This document shows, one piece after another, positions 16,825 through 26,010 of a stretch of DNA of 64,000 bases. A model generated the notes under the pieces. It did no database searches. It worked only from the letters and a program-made list of their open reading frames with translations, and was not told the DNA's origin. Where the stretch lies: contig NZ_JONT01000009.1 in assembly GCF_000711975.1 (NCBI RefSeq), positions 1 to 64,000 of the forward strand. Direction: 5' to 3'. Position 1 is the stretch's first letter. Each line of letters starts with the position of its first letter. Origin of the DNA: Desulfofalx alkaliphila DSM 12257 (GTDB taxonomy: Bacteria > Bacillota > Desulfotomaculia > Desulfotomaculales > Desulfohalotomaculaceae). A program made the position numbers and the translations under genes.

Positions 16825-18132
16825 CTATTTTCTTACCACTTTAATCACCGAAACTATTAATTGATACAGCAGTCCCATTACAAGGACAGCCGTTATTATT
16901 AGAAGGAATATTTTAAAATAATGCCATGTATGGAGCCAGGGGGAGGTATGAACTATTGTTATTGGTGACAGTGCGGCGGTATCTATCCATCCCTTGGCCA
17001 CTGGATCCAGCCACTGCCAAAGTATATAGGTATAAATGCCGGCCACTACTGAATGTGCTGTTCTGGCAATTATAAAGGGCAGCATGCCAAGGTCGGTATC
17101 AGCAATCATGCTGGCAACCTGGGCATGAATGGATAAGCCGCTCCATCCCAATATTATCGCCACTGCAATTAGTTGCTGCAAGAGCGGTGCCGTGGCCTCG
17201 CTTGCCAGTTTTGTTCCCAGTGTTACCTCAAACAAACCGCTGGCTATGGCGGGAAATAAGCTTGCATCAAAACCTAGGGGCAGCAAAACCAAGGCAATTA
17301 AATCAGCCAGCAGATAGATTACCCCTATCTCAGTAAGTAAGCGAATAATAACCGCAAACAGAATAATAAAGCCGCCTATTTTAAGTAAATTGTTAACGGA
17401 ATTGGTTACTGCGTCACCGATAATCTTACCCAGGGGCCTTTTTTCTTCGGAGTGGATTTTTACTAACTCTTGGACAGCCTGACGAAAAGCAGGTCTTTGG
17501 CGGGGTGGGTTAAGCTTTTTTTCCGGGTCGCCATAGCGATAATATTTAAAAATAAAGCCCAAGGTTAGATTTGCCAAATAATGGGCCCCGGCAATTAAAA
17601 AACCCAATGAAGGGTTGCCAAACATGCCCACCCCCACAGCAACGAGCATGAAAAGGGGGCTGGAGTTATTGGTAAAACTCATCAAGCGCTCTGCCTCTAC
17701 ACGGGTACACATGCCCTTGCGTCTTAATTTTGCGGTGACCATTGAACCGATGGGACAACCTGAGGTAAAACCCACCACCATAACAAAGGAACCGCAGCCC
17801 GGCACGTTAAACAAGGGTCGCATCACAGGTTCCAATAAGGCTCCCATAAAGTGTATAATGCCCAGTGTTATTAACAGCTCTGAAACTATAAAAAAGGGAA
17901 GTAAAGAGGGAAACACTATATTCCACCAGGCCGATAGGCCGGCACTGGCACCGTCAAATACCACTTTAGGGTGTAGTATCATACTGAAAACAAAAATTAT
18001 TACAGATATCATCCCTAAGATCTTAAACAGCTTTAAATTGGCTGCCAATAGATTTTTCTCTATTTTTTTTCGGAATAAAAGTAATAGGCAGGTAAATATT
18101 ATTGCTATGGTAACCAGCAAAACTTCTTTCAC
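16825..18132 (-). CDS. ylbJ: Sporulation integral membrane protein YlbJ
   Basis: YlbJ is a multi-pass membrane protein of the nucleoside-transporter 'gate' type, known from Bacillus as needed for spore cortex formation. The 435-aa product has about ten hydrophobic helices, an opening helix (LLVTIAIIFTCLLLLF), the GFTSGCPIGSMVTAKLRR motif around residue 130, and a second gate half (GWSGLSIHAQVASMIADTDLG). It is not linked to other sporulation genes except gpr some 7 kb away. A mother-cell sigma-E promoter would be expected, but none was clear by eye. Confidence 0.9.
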   Translation of the reverse strand: MKEVLLVTIAIIFTCLLLLFRKKIEKNLLAANLKLFKILGMISVIIFVFSMILHPKVVFDGASAGLSAWWNIVFPSLLPFFIVSELLITLGIIHFMGALLEPVMRPLFNVPGCGSFVMVVGFTSGCPIGSMVTAKLRRKGMCTRVEAERLMSFTNNSSPLFMLVAVGVGMFGNPSLGFLIAGAHYLANLTLGFIFKYYRYGDPEKKLNPPRQRPAFRQAVQELVKIHSEEKRPLGKIIGDAVTNSVNNLLKIGGFIILFAVIIRLLTEIGVIYLLADLIALVLLPLGFDASLFPAIASGLFEVTLGTKLASEATAPLLQQLIAVAIILGWSGLSIHAQVASMIADTDLGMLPFIIARTAHSVVAGIYTYILWQWLDPVAKGWIDTAALSPITIVHTSPWLHTWHYFKIFLLIITAVLVMGLLYQLIVSVIKVVRK

Positions 18133-18209
18133 CCCAATAATTAATACTCCATAATATATACATTTAATTGGTAGAAATTAGACCAATAACCGATATCAAC
18201 GAAAATACC

Positions 18210-18238
18210 TTGACAAAAGTAACTGCAGTGAATATAAT
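18210..18238 (+). promoter_or_regulatory. Consensus sigma-A promoter of yceD-rpmF
   Basis: TTGACA (18210-18215) and TATAAT (18233-18238) are perfect hexamers with the ideal 17-base spacer, giving a start near 18245. Confidence 0.88.
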
Positions 18239-18267
18239 GATTTTTGTTAAATAAGAGGTGTTATTTT

Positions 18268-18792
18268 ATGCGTGTTAATGTCTCTGACTTGAAACAGGCC
18301 ACAGGTCACGAAAAAAAATACCGGTTGAAAAAGGAATTATCACCGCTAAAATCAAAGGACGGCACAATAGAATTTACCCAACCGGTTACGGTTTTGCTAA
18401 AGGCTGTCAACGCCGGTGCATATTTTGACCTGGCGGGGAATATAAGCACCGAAGTGAATTTGACCTGCGGGCGGTGTTTAGAACAGTATCGCTATCCCGT
18501 AGAAGCAGAGTTTAAAGAAAAATATTATTCAGTTGAAGTGGAAAGAAAGCTAGATGCAGATGATGATGAAGATGAGCATAGAGCATTTACCGGTGATAGT
18601 ATTGATATTGAGCCAGAGGTGCGTAACAGTATTCAGTTGGAGCTGCCCATGCGCCGGGTTTGCCATGAGCATTGCAAAGGCTTGTGCTCCCAGTGCGGCA
18701 CTAATTTAAATGAGCAGCAATGTCATTGTACAGAAGACGATATAGATCCCAGAATGGCTGTTTTACAGGAGTTATTGGAAAAGAAAAAGTAA
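18268..18792 (+). CDS. yceD: DUF177 protein YceD, with C-terminal zinc motif
   Basis: The DUF177 (YceD) family is encoded next to L32 in most bacteria and is linked to 23S rRNA accumulation. ATG 18268 is preferred because GAGGTG lies upstream and MRVNVSDL is the usual start; a frame from 18244 would begin within about 6 bases of the predicted transcript start. The 174-aa protein has CGRCLE in the middle and a cysteine/histidine-rich tail (CHEHCKGLCSQCG and CHC) that probably binds zinc. rpmF follows after 52 bases. Confidence 0.9.
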   Translation: MRVNVSDLKQATGHEKKYRLKKELSPLKSKDGTIEFTQPVTVLLKAVNAGAYFDLAGNISTEVNLTCGRCLEQYRYPVEAEFKEKYYSVEVERKLDADDDEDEHRAFTGDSIDIEPEVRNSIQLELPMRRVCHEHCKGLCSQCGTNLNEQQCHCTEDDIDPRMAVLQELLEKKK

Positions 18793-18844
18793 TTTAAAAT
18801 TACTATATTAAAGTAATTATGATTTCAAGAGGGGGGTGTAAAAC

Positions 18845-19027
18845 ATGGGTGTACCTAAGCGCAAAAGATCTAAAGCCAGAAACAGACGTCGTAGGGCGGA
18901 GGTTATGAGAATAGAAGCCCCCAACCTAGTACGTTGTCCACAATGTCAAGAACTGGTCAGACCACACCACATGTGTTCAGAATGTGGTTACTATAAGGAT
19001 AGAGTAGTAAGAGCAAATGAAGCGTAA
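18845..19027 (+). CDS. rpmF: 50S ribosomal protein L32
   Basis: A 60-aa basic protein starting GVPKRKRSKARNRRRR, the typical L32 N-terminus, with a C-terminal zinc knuckle (CPQC and CSEC). A strong GGGGGGT SD precedes the ATG. It forms the yceD-rpmF pair, conserved in bacteria upstream of fatty acid genes. Confidence 0.97.
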   Translation: MGVPKRKRSKARNRRRRAEVMRIEAPNLVRCPQCQELVRPHHMCSECGYYKDRVVRANEA

Positions 19028-19029
19028 CA

Positions 19030-19058
19030 GAAAGACACCGTCCGGTGTCTTTTTTTTA
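19030..19058 (+). terminator. Terminator after rpmF
   Basis: AAAGACACCG pairs with CGGTGTCTTT (tight loop) followed by a run of T. It separates yceD-rpmF from the FapR regulon promoter. Confidence 0.88.
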
Positions 19059-19080
19059 TTTATCCTTATATTTTCCGGGC

Positions 19081-19109
19081 TTGCATTTTTTAACATCTGC
19101 ATCTATAAT
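19081..19109 (+). promoter_or_regulatory. Sigma-A promoter of the fapR-fab operon
   Basis: TTGCAT (19081-19086) and TATAAT (19104-19109) are 17 bases apart. The FapR operator begins 5 bases after the -10 box and covers the start point, a classic repressor position. Confidence 0.8.
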
Positions 19110-19113
19110 TAAT

Positions 19114-19132
19114 TTTAGTACCAGGTACTAAA
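19114..19132 (+). promoter_or_regulatory. FapR operator
   Basis: TTTAGTACCAGGTACTAAA is a perfect 19-bp palindrome around a central A, and matches the known FapR box (TTAGTACC/GGTACTAA core). It lies just downstream of the -10 box and before fapR, so FapR would repress its own operon until malonyl-CoA rises. Confidence 0.93.
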
Positions 19133-19145
19133 TGAAGGTGATCTT

Positions 19146-19718
19146 TTGGTTAGGAAGAGCAGTGCCAGGAAAAAACGCCATAATAAGTTGGTGGAATACA
19201 TAAGCAACAACCCCTTTTTAACTGACGAAGATCTGGCAGAAATACTGGGGGTCAGTGTACAAACCATTCGCCTTGATCGCAGCTACTTGGGCATTCCTGA
19301 ACTCAGGGTGAGATTAAAACAGGCCGCAAGGGGCAATGCTCACAATGTGAAGTCAATGTCCTATGGGGAAGTTGTGGGCGAGCTGGTGGAAATTGAAGTG
19401 GGCAAAACCGGCAGCTCACTTTTAGCAATTAACGAAGATATGGTTTTTAAAAAGAATTTAATTGCCCGGGGGCACCATTTGTTTGCCCAGGCCAATTCCT
19501 TGGCGGTGGCAATTATAGATGCCACCACTGCGCTTACCGGCAATGCCAAGGTAACCTTTAGACAGCAGGTCTTGCTGGGTGAGCGGGTGTTAGCAAGGGC
19601 TGAAATAACCGGAAGACAGGAAAATCGATATAGGGTTACTGTTGTATCCACAGTGAAAAACAAGGTGGTTTTTGAGGGTATATTTACAATATTTGCCGTA
19701 GAAGAGGAGGCGGACTAA
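19146..19718 (+). CDS. fapR: Transcription factor FapR, lipid biosynthesis regulator
   Basis: FapR represses phospholipid and fatty acid genes and is released by malonyl-CoA. The 190-aa protein has an N-terminal helix-turn-helix (LTDEDLAEILGVSVQTIRLD, about residues 20-40), a linker, and a C-terminal hot-dog domain for malonyl-CoA with GHHLFAQANSLAVA. The start is UUG 19146, a few bases after AAGGTGAT. The product heads the operon plsX-fabH-fabK-fabD-fabG-acpP-fabF and has its own box in the promoter. Confidence 0.95.
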   Translation: MVRKSSARKKRHNKLVEYISNNPFLTDEDLAEILGVSVQTIRLDRSYLGIPELRVRLKQAARGNAHNVKSMSYGEVVGELVEIEVGKTGSSLLAINEDMVFKKNLIARGHHLFAQANSLAVAIIDATTALTGNAKVTFRQQVLLGERVLARAEITGRQENRYRVTVVSTVKNKVVFEGIFTIFAVEEEAD

Positions 19719-19720
19719 AG

Positions 19721-20725
19721 TTGAGAATAGCACTGGACGCCATGGGTGGGGACTATGCCCCCGTTGAAACAGTGAAGGGTGCCCTGCTTGCTGCGGAAGA
19801 ACTTCAAGTGGAGATTATTTTGGTTGGCGATGGCCCTGTCATAGAGAATGAGTTAAAGGGAAACAGTGTTAACGGTTTAGTGAGTATTGAACATGCGCCG
19901 GAAGCAATCGGAATGGATGAAAACCCCGCATCGGCCGTTCGGAAGAAGCGCAATTCCAGCATTGTAATAGGTAATGGATTAGTTAAAAAAGGGGTTGCCG
20001 ATGCGGTGGTTTCGGCCGGCAACACCGGTGCAGCCATGGCTTCATCGCTCTTTGGCCTGGGCAGGGTTAAGGGCATCGATCGACCGGCCATAGCCACTGT
20101 AATGCCCAGTGCAAAGGGACCCATGGTGCTGGTGGATGCCGGTGCTAACGTAGATTGTAAACCGCACCATTTGCAGCAATTTGCGGTGATGGGTTCGCTT
20201 TATGCAGAGAGGGTGCTGGGAATTGCTAAACCGCGGGTAGGTTTAATTAATATCGGTTCTGAGGAAGGTAAAGGTAATGAACTGACCCAGGCCGCCTATC
20301 CAATTCTAAAGGAAACCCCAAATCTTAACTTTATTGGCAATGTGGAAAGCCGAGAATTGCTGATGGGTAATTGCCAGGTTATGGTATGCGATGGCTTTGT
20401 AGGTAATGTACTTCTTAAGGCCAGTGAAGGGGTGGCCCTGGTCTTGATGGGAATGGTTAAGCAGGGTTTAGAACGGTTAGCATCTGAAGTTGATCCCCAA
20501 ACTTTAGCAGCGGCAATGAAAGTAATTAAGCAACGCATGGATTACGCTGAATATGGCGGGGCACCCCTTTTGGGGGTAAATGGAGTAAGCATAGTCGGAC
20601 ATGGCAGTTCTAAGGCCCAGGCAATAAAAAATGCCATTCGCGTGGCTAAGGAATCGGTTGAGGGTGGCCTAGTGACAGCAATAGGTAAAAGCATCGGCAT
20701 GATATCAAAGGGGGAGACATTATAG
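19721..20725 (+). CDS. plsX: Phosphate acyltransferase PlsX
   Basis: PlsX makes acyl phosphate from acyl-ACP as the first step of phospholipid synthesis with PlsY. The 334-aa protein starts RIALDAMGGDYAP and contains VSAGNTGAAMA, LVDAGANVDCKP, GNVESRELL and CDGFVGNVLLK, all characteristic. UUG 19721 is the start, with GAGGAGG upstream. It begins 2 bases after the fapR stop, so translation is probably coupled. Confidence 0.96.
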   Translation: MRIALDAMGGDYAPVETVKGALLAAEELQVEIILVGDGPVIENELKGNSVNGLVSIEHAPEAIGMDENPASAVRKKRNSSIVIGNGLVKKGVADAVVSAGNTGAAMASSLFGLGRVKGIDRPAIATVMPSAKGPMVLVDAGANVDCKPHHLQQFAVMGSLYAERVLGIAKPRVGLINIGSEEGKGNELTQAAYPILKETPNLNFIGNVESRELLMGNCQVMVCDGFVGNVLLKASEGVALVLMGMVKQGLERLASEVDPQTLAAAMKVIKQRMDYAEYGGAPLLGVNGVSIVGHGSSKAQAIKNAIRVAKESVEGGLVTAIGKSIGMISKGETL

Positions 20726-20726
20726 A

Positions 20727-21722
20727 ATGGCAAGCCAACTGATCCAAGCCGGAATAATTGGTGTTGGCAGTTATGTACCTAATAAGGTGTTAACTAACAA
20801 TGACCTTGAAAAAATTGTAAATACCAGTGATGAGTGGATTACAAGCCGAACAGGTATTAAAGAACGTAGGGTAGCTGAACCTGAACAGGCTGCATCGGAT
20901 CTTGCCTTTGAGGCCGGCCGTAAGGCTTTAGAGCATGCCGGTCTTCCACCTGAGGAGATAGGATTAATAATTGTGGCCACCAGCACTCCGGATATGTTTT
21001 TTCCTTCCACGGCTTGTTTAGTTCAGGAAAAATTAAAATGTGTAAATGCCAGTGCCTTTGACTTGTCAGCGGCATGTACCGGCTTTATATATGCCTTAAA
21101 TGTGGGCAAACAATTTATTAATACCGGCGCAGAAAAGTACGTCTTGGTAATTGGTGCTGAAGTCCTTACCCGAATAGTAAACTGGCAGGACCGCACCACC
21201 TGTGTCTTGTTCGGCGACGGGGCAGGTGCTGCGGTGTTAGGGCCGGTGCCCCAGGGAAGGGGCATTATATCGTCATATATGGCGGCTGAAGGGGCAGGGG
21301 CTTCCCTGCTGACGCTGCCGGGCTGTGGCTCAAGGATACCTTTAACCCCGCAATCAGTGGAGCAGGGCTTGCATTTCATATCCATGAAGGGCAAAGAGGT
21401 ATATAAGTTTGCGGTGCGGGTGATGGAAGAAGGTACCCAAAGGGTGCTTCAACAGGCAGGTATGAAGGTGGAAGACCTTGATATGTATATCCCACACCAA
21501 GCAAACATTCGAATTATTGAGCATGCCGCTAAAAAGATTAAATTACCCATGGAAAAGGTTCTGGTAAATGTGGATAGGTATGGCAACACCAGCGCGGCTT
21601 CAGTGCCCCTGGCCCTTGATGAAGCAGTTAAACAGGGTAAAATTAAGTCCGGTGACAATGTCCTGCTAATTGGCTTTGGTGCAGGTCTTACCTGCGCCGC
21701 AGTACTGGTGCGTTGGGCTTAA
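20727..21722 (+). CDS. fabH: Beta-ketoacyl-ACP synthase III FabH
   Basis: FabH starts fatty acid synthesis by condensing an acyl-CoA primer with malonyl-ACP. The 331-aa protein has the catalytic triad: Cys117 in SAACTGF, His in YIPHQAN and Asn in YGNTSAAS. The start has GGGGGAG upstream, and the gene begins 1 base after plsX. It is the third gene of the FapR operon. Confidence 0.97.
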   Translation: MASQLIQAGIIGVGSYVPNKVLTNNDLEKIVNTSDEWITSRTGIKERRVAEPEQAASDLAFEAGRKALEHAGLPPEEIGLIIVATSTPDMFFPSTACLVQEKLKCVNASAFDLSAACTGFIYALNVGKQFINTGAEKYVLVIGAEVLTRIVNWQDRTTCVLFGDGAGAAVLGPVPQGRGIISSYMAAEGAGASLLTLPGCGSRIPLTPQSVEQGLHFISMKGKEVYKFAVRVMEEGTQRVLQQAGMKVEDLDMYIPHQANIRIIEHAAKKIKLPMEKVLVNVDRYGNTSAASVPLALDEAVKQGKIKSGDNVLLIGFGAGLTCAAVLVRWA

Positions 21723-21746
21723 AACTGAAAGGGGAGGAGGGAAAAA

Positions 21747-22694
21747 ATGATCCACACTAAACTGTGTGACTTGCTTGATATTAAATATCCCATAATGCAA
21801 GGGGGTATGGCTTGGGTTTCCACCGCCGAACTGGCGGCTGCGGTTTCCGAGGCCGGTGGATTAGGCATCATAGGTTCCGGCCAGGCCCCACCGGAGTGGT
21901 TGGAAGAACAAATTGCAAAGGTGAAACAATATACAGATAAGCCCTTTGGGGTGAATGCAATGCTCATGTCCCCCTATGCGGATCAGGTGATGGATATTAT
22001 TGCCAGGGAACGCGTACCTGTGGTGACTACCGGTGCCGGTAATCCCGGTAAGTATATACCGAAATTAAAGGAAGTAGGTACTAAAGTAATTCCGGTTATT
22101 CCTTCGGTGGCGCTGGCCCAGCGTATGGAACGTTCAGGCGTTGATGCGGTTATTGCCGAAGGCGGAGAGGCGGGCGGCCATATTGGGGAACTGGCTACCC
22201 TGCCCCTGGTACCCCAGGTGGTGGATGCGGTAAGCATTCCTGTTATTGCTGCCGGCGGTATTTTTGATGGACGTGGTTTGGTGGCGGCCCTGTCATTGGG
22301 TGCGGTGGGTGTACAGATGGGTACCCGCTTTATGTGTGCCACCGAATGCGTCATTCACGACAATGTAAAAAAATTACTGATTAAAGCTAAGGATCGTGAC
22401 ACCATTGTAACCGGCCGCAGTACAGGGCATCCGGTAAGAATTATTAAAAATAAACTTGCCAAAAGGTTTGACGAACTGGAGAAGTTATCTACACCCCCCG
22501 AGGAATTGGAAAAACTGGGTGTTGGCAAACTGCGGGCGGCTATGGTTGAGGGCGATGTGGAATATGGCTCGGTGATGGCCGGCCAAGTCTGTGGCATGTT
22601 GAAAAAGGTGCAGCCGGCCAAGGAAATAATTGAAGAAGTGATTAGCGGGGCTGAATTGCTGCTAGAGAGTTTGCCCCGAAGGAGGGTCAAGTAA
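21747..22694 (+). CDS. fabK: Enoyl-ACP reductase II FabK (FMN-dependent)
   Basis: FabK reduces the enoyl-ACP double bond with NAD(P)H through FMN and replaces FabI in many Firmicutes. The 315-aa barrel starts LCDLLDIKYPIMQGGMAWV and has VIAEGGEAGGHIG, IPVIAAGGIFDGRG and GVQMGTRFMCATE, matching the nitronate monooxygenase/FabK family. Its place between fabH and fabD supports enoyl reductase over nitronate oxidation. GGGGAGGAGGG precedes the ATG. Confidence 0.94.
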   Translation: MIHTKLCDLLDIKYPIMQGGMAWVSTAELAAAVSEAGGLGIIGSGQAPPEWLEEQIAKVKQYTDKPFGVNAMLMSPYADQVMDIIARERVPVVTTGAGNPGKYIPKLKEVGTKVIPVIPSVALAQRMERSGVDAVIAEGGEAGGHIGELATLPLVPQVVDAVSIPVIAAGGIFDGRGLVAALSLGAVGVQMGTRFMCATECVIHDNVKKLLIKAKDRDTIVTGRSTGHPVRIIKNKLAKRFDELEKLSTPPEELEKLGVGKLRAAMVEGDVEYGSVMAGQVCGMLKKVQPAKEIIEEVISGAELLLESLPRRRVK

Positions 22695-22696
22695 TT

Positions 22697-23647
22697 TTGT
22701 CAGTGGCATTTGTGTTTCCCGGCCAGGGTTCACAGTACGTGGGCATGGGTAAAGATTTATACCGGCAATATCCTGAAGTCAGGGAATTGTTTGAAGAGGC
22801 CAGCCATGTACTTAATTTTGATGTTGCAAAACTATGCTTTGAAGGCCCCAAAGAGCAGCTAAATCAAACCATGTATACCCAGCCGGTGCTACTAACAGTC
22901 AGCCTGGGGGCAGCCTTAGCACTGAATGTCAAATCCGACAAAGGCATTGCCCCTGCAGTGGCGGCGGGGCACAGTCTGGGTGAGTATTCGGCATTGGTTT
23001 ATGCCGGGGCATTATCCTTTGCCGATGCGGTCCGCTTGGTTCATCTAAGGGGTAAGTATATGCAGCAAGAGGCACCCCCGGGTACCGGTGGGATGGTTGC
23101 CCTTTTAGGTTTAGACCGATTGACGGTAAACGATATTTGTGTGCGTGTTTCCGGGGCAGGCCACACCGTTGAGGCTGTAAATTACAATTGCCCGGGGCAG
23201 GTGGTTATTGCCGGCACCCAAGAGGGCCTTCAGGCGGCCGGCGATTTAGCAAAAGAGGCCGGTGCCCGCCGCTGTGTACCCTTGGCAGTCAGTGGCCCAT
23301 TTCACTCCAGCCTAATGCGCCCGGCCAGTGAAAGGTTAGCCCATGATATTGAACAGGTTACTATTAAGGACTTAAATATACCGGTGGTATCCAATGTTAC
23401 CGGTGATTATGTGCGCACCGCCCCACAGGTGAAAGAGGAGTTGGTGAAGCAAGTATACAGCCCGGTGCGCTGGGAGGACAGCATAGGCCGTATGCATAAA
23501 GACGGCTGTGACACCTTTATTGAGCTAGGTCCGGGTAAAGTTTTAAGTGGTTTGATAAAAAAGACCGTTAAGGGTGCACTTGTATTTAATGTGGAAGATA
23601 TTGGATCGCTAGAAAAAGTCCTTGCACAACTTAAGGAGGTTGGCTAA
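22697..23647 (+). CDS. fabD: Malonyl-CoA:ACP transacylase FabD
   Basis: FabD loads malonate on ACP. The 316-aa protein begins [16 protein letters not shown], has the nucleophile Ser93 in [10 protein letters not shown], and the catalytic His in [12 protein letters not shown] 22697 is the start, 2 bases after fabK stops, with GAAGGAGGGTC inside the end of fabK as SD. The FapR operon continues into fabG. Confidence 0.97.
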   Translation: MSVAFVFPGQGSQYVGMGKDLYRQYPEVRELFEEASHVLNFDVAKLCFEGPKEQLNQTMYTQPVLLTVSLGAALALNVKSDKGIAPAVAAGHSLGEYSALVYAGALSFADAVRLVHLRGKYMQQEAPPGTGGMVALLGLDRLTVNDICVRVSGAGHTVEAVNYNCPGQVVIAGTQEGLQAAGDLAKEAGARRCVPLAVSGPFHSSLMRPASERLAHDIEQVTIKDLNIPVVSNVTGDYVRTAPQVKEELVKQVYSPVRWEDSIGRMHKDGCDTFIELGPGKVLSGLIKKTVKGALVFNVEDIGSLEKVLAQLKEVG

Positions 23648-23648
23648 A

Positions 23649-24401
23649 ATGGTTCTTGATGGTAAAGTTGCCATTGTAACCGGTTCATCCCGGGGAATTG
23701 GCAGGGCAGTGGCTCTTGCATTGGCAAAGGCGGGAGCCAATGTGGTGGTGAATTATGCCGGCAGGGCAGATGCAGCCAACCAAACCGCTGCTGAAATCGA
23801 ACAGCTGGGCCGTAGGGCGCTGGTTATTAAAGCCGATGTGGCCGATACAGAGCAGGTTAAGTCAATGGTAGATGAAACCCTGAAAGAACTGGGGCGCCTT
23901 GATATATTGGTGAATAACGCCGGCATCACAAGGGATAACTTAATTATGAGAATGAAAGACCAAGATTGGGATGCAGTGTTAAATACTAATTTAAAGGGAG
24001 CTTTTAACTGCTGTCGGGCTGTGGCCAGGCCCATGCTGAAATCAAAGGGCGGCCGCATTGTCAACATTAGCTCGGTGGTAGGTTTGATGGGTAATGCCGG
24101 CCAGGTAAACTATTCTGCCGCCAAGGCCGGTATCATTGGCTTGACAAAAACCCTGGCCGCTGAATTGGGCTCACGCAAGATTACGGTTAATGCCGTTGCG
24201 CCTGGTTTTATCACCACGGAAATGACCGATGGATTGCCGCCGGAGGTGAAAGAGCGGCTAATTGAACGGGTGCCCCTGGGGCGACTGGGTGCACCAGAGG
24301 AAATTGCCGATACAGTAACTTTTCTCTGTGGCCCGGCTGCGGGATACATAACCGGTCAAGTAATTGCAGTTGACGGTGGCATGACCACTGTCATGAAATA
24401 A
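23649..24401 (+). CDS. fabG: 3-oxoacyl-ACP reductase FabG
   Basis: FabG reduces 3-oxoacyl-ACP with NADPH. The start ATG 23649 follows AAGGAGG and gives the usual [12 protein letters not shown]; an in-frame codon at 23622 lies inside fabD. The 250-aa short-chain dehydrogenase has the cofactor loop TGSSRGIG (11-18), NNAG (89-92), and the catalytic Ser near 142, Tyr155 and Lys159 (YSAAK). It is followed directly by acpP. Confidence 0.97.
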   Translation: MVLDGKVAIVTGSSRGIGRAVALALAKAGANVVVNYAGRADAANQTAAEIEQLGRRALVIKADVADTEQVKSMVDETLKELGRLDILVNNAGITRDNLIMRMKDQDWDAVLNTNLKGAFNCCRAVARPMLKSKGGRIVNISSVVGLMGNAGQVNYSAAKAGIIGLTKTLAAELGSRKITVNAVAPGFITTEMTDGLPPEVKERLIERVPLGRLGAPEEIADTVTFLCGPAAGYITGQVIAVDGGMTTVMK

Positions 24402-24440
24402 GGTCGGAATTCACAGACTTTTGGAAGGGGGGTGAATGGT

Positions 24441-24674
24441 TTGTCAGATTATTTTGAAAAAATAAAAGAAATAATTGTAGACCAACTGGGTGTTGAAGCA
24501 GATCAAGTTACTCTTAATAGTGCTTTTGTGGATGATCTGGGTGCAGACTCCCTGGATATAGTTGAATTGGTGATGGCACTGGAGGAAGAGTTTGACATGC
24601 AGATTCCCGATGAGGAAGCGGAAAAAATCCGTACAGTGGGAGATGCTGTAAAGTACATTCAGGAAAATGAATAA
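24441..24674 (+). CDS. acpP: Acyl carrier protein
   Basis: ACP carries the growing acyl chain on phosphopantetheine at Ser37 in the motif [10 protein letters not shown]. The acidic 77-aa protein starts at UUG 24441 ([11 protein letters not shown]), 8 bases after a GGGGGG SD; a GTG at 24432 overlaps the SD and is unlikely. A terminator-like hairpin follows at 24697-24725, which could let acpP be made in excess over fabF. Confidence 0.95.
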   Translation: MSDYFEKIKEIIVDQLGVEADQVTLNSAFVDDLGADSLDIVELVMALEEEFDMQIPDEEAEKIRTVGDAVKYIQENE

Positions 24675-24696
24675 GTTAGGAATTATACCTGTGTCA

Positions 24697-24728
24697 AAAG
24701 TCCCGGGGGGTGACCGCGGGACTTTTTT
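24697..24728 (+). terminator. Hairpin with U-run between acpP and fabF
   Basis: AAAGTCCCG (24697-24705) pairs with CGGGACTTT (24717-24725), followed by more T. It lies after the acpP stop and before the fabF SD. It looks like a partial terminator that sets the acpP:fabF ratio; no new promoter is obvious before fabF. Confidence 0.75.
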
Positions 24729-24753
24729 GGAATATTGTGGGAGGTGCAATTTT

Positions 24754-25995
24754 TTGAGTAAACGGGTAGTTGTTACCGGTATGGGTGTGATTTCCCCGGT
24801 GGGCACGGGGTTGGAAAAATTTTGGTCATCCTTAACCGGTGGAGTATCCGGTATTGACAGAATAACCAGATTTGACCCATCGGACTATAACACCCAAATT
24901 GCCGGTGAGGTAAAGGATTTTACAGCCACTGATTATCTTGAGAAAAAAGAAGCCCGCCGCATGGACAAGTTTTCTCAGTTTGCGGTGGCTGCAACGGGCA
25001 TGGCAATAAAGGACGCCAATATGGACTTTGAGAAAATAAAAAAGGACCGCGTGGGGGTTATTATCGGTTCGGGTATCGGGGGAATGGAAACACTTTGGGA
25101 TCAGGCCCAGGTGCTGCAAAATAAGGGTCCTGGCAGAATAAGTCCCTTTTTAGTGCCCATGATGATTGCCAATATGGGTGCCGGCCAGGTGGCTATCACC
25201 TACGGTTTGCAGGGTCCCAATATCACCGCCATTACTGCTTGTGCCTCCAGTAATAACGCCATAGGGGATGCCTTCAAGTTGCTACAAAGGGGCGGTGCTG
25301 ACGCGGTGATTACCGGCGGAACGGAAGCCCCCATTACAGCTTTAAGTGTTGCCGGTTTTTGTGCAATGAAGGCCATGAGCACCCGCAATGATGAGCCACA
25401 AAAGGCCAGCAGGCCCTTTGACAGTGAACGGGACGGTTTTGTGATGGGCGAAGGGGCCGGCATACTGGTTTTGGAAACCTTGGAGCATGCCAAGGCCAGA
25501 GGGGCCAGAATTTACGCTGAGATAGTGGGGTATGGCAGTACCTGTGATGCCTACCATATAACTGCACCTGACCCCAAGGGTGAAGGGGCGGCAAGGGCGA
25601 TGAAAATGGCACTGGAAGACGGTAATATCAGTATCGACGAAGTTGATTACATCAATGCCCATGGCACTTCAACGCCACTGAACGATAGGCTGGAAACCAT
25701 GGCCATTAAAAGTGTATTTGGTGAACGGGCCGGCAAAATTGCCATAAGTTCCACTAAGTCCATGACCGGCCACCTATTGGGTGCAGCAGGGGGAGTGGAG
25801 GCGGTGGCTTGCGTATTGTCCATAGTTCATGGTATTATTCCGCCCACCATTAATTATGAACACCCTGACCCGGATTGTGACCTTGATTACGTACCCAATA
25901 AAGCCAGAAAGCGGGAAGTAAATGTTGCTCTTTCTAATAACCTAGGATTTGGGGGCCACAACGTCACCATTGCTTTTAAAAAATATCAGGAATAA
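24754..25995 (+). CDS. fabF: Beta-ketoacyl-ACP synthase II FabF
   Basis: FabF elongates acyl-ACP with malonyl-ACP. UUG 24754 is the start ([11 protein letters not shown]) with GGGAGGTG upstream, giving the standard 413 aa; the longer frame from 24667 runs through the hairpin. The triad is Cys163 in TACASSNN, His in [11 protein letters not shown] and His in [13 protein letters not shown]. It is the last fab gene of the FapR-controlled group; rnc follows after 15 bases. Confidence 0.97.
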   Translation: MSKRVVVTGMGVISPVGTGLEKFWSSLTGGVSGIDRITRFDPSDYNTQIAGEVKDFTATDYLEKKEARRMDKFSQFAVAATGMAIKDANMDFEKIKKDRVGVIIGSGIGGMETLWDQAQVLQNKGPGRISPFLVPMMIANMGAGQVAITYGLQGPNITAITACASSNNAIGDAFKLLQRGGADAVITGGTEAPITALSVAGFCAMKAMSTRNDEPQKASRPFDSERDGFVMGEGAGILVLETLEHAKARGARIYAEIVGYGSTCDAYHITAPDPKGEGAARAMKMALEDGNISIDEVDYINAHGTSTPLNDRLETMAIKSVFGERAGKIAISSTKSMTGHLLGAAGGVEAVACVLSIVHGIIPPTINYEHPDPDCDLDYVPNKARKREVNVALSNNLGFGGHNVTIAFKKYQE

Positions 25996-26010
25996 AAGTC
26001 AGGTGATTTA

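Noticed and set aside
17615-18154. Long reverse-frame ORF over ylbJ (also 13603-14136 over acdAB and 29490-29873 over smc)
   Set aside because: These are shadows of strong genes on the other strand, with no SD and no family motifs.
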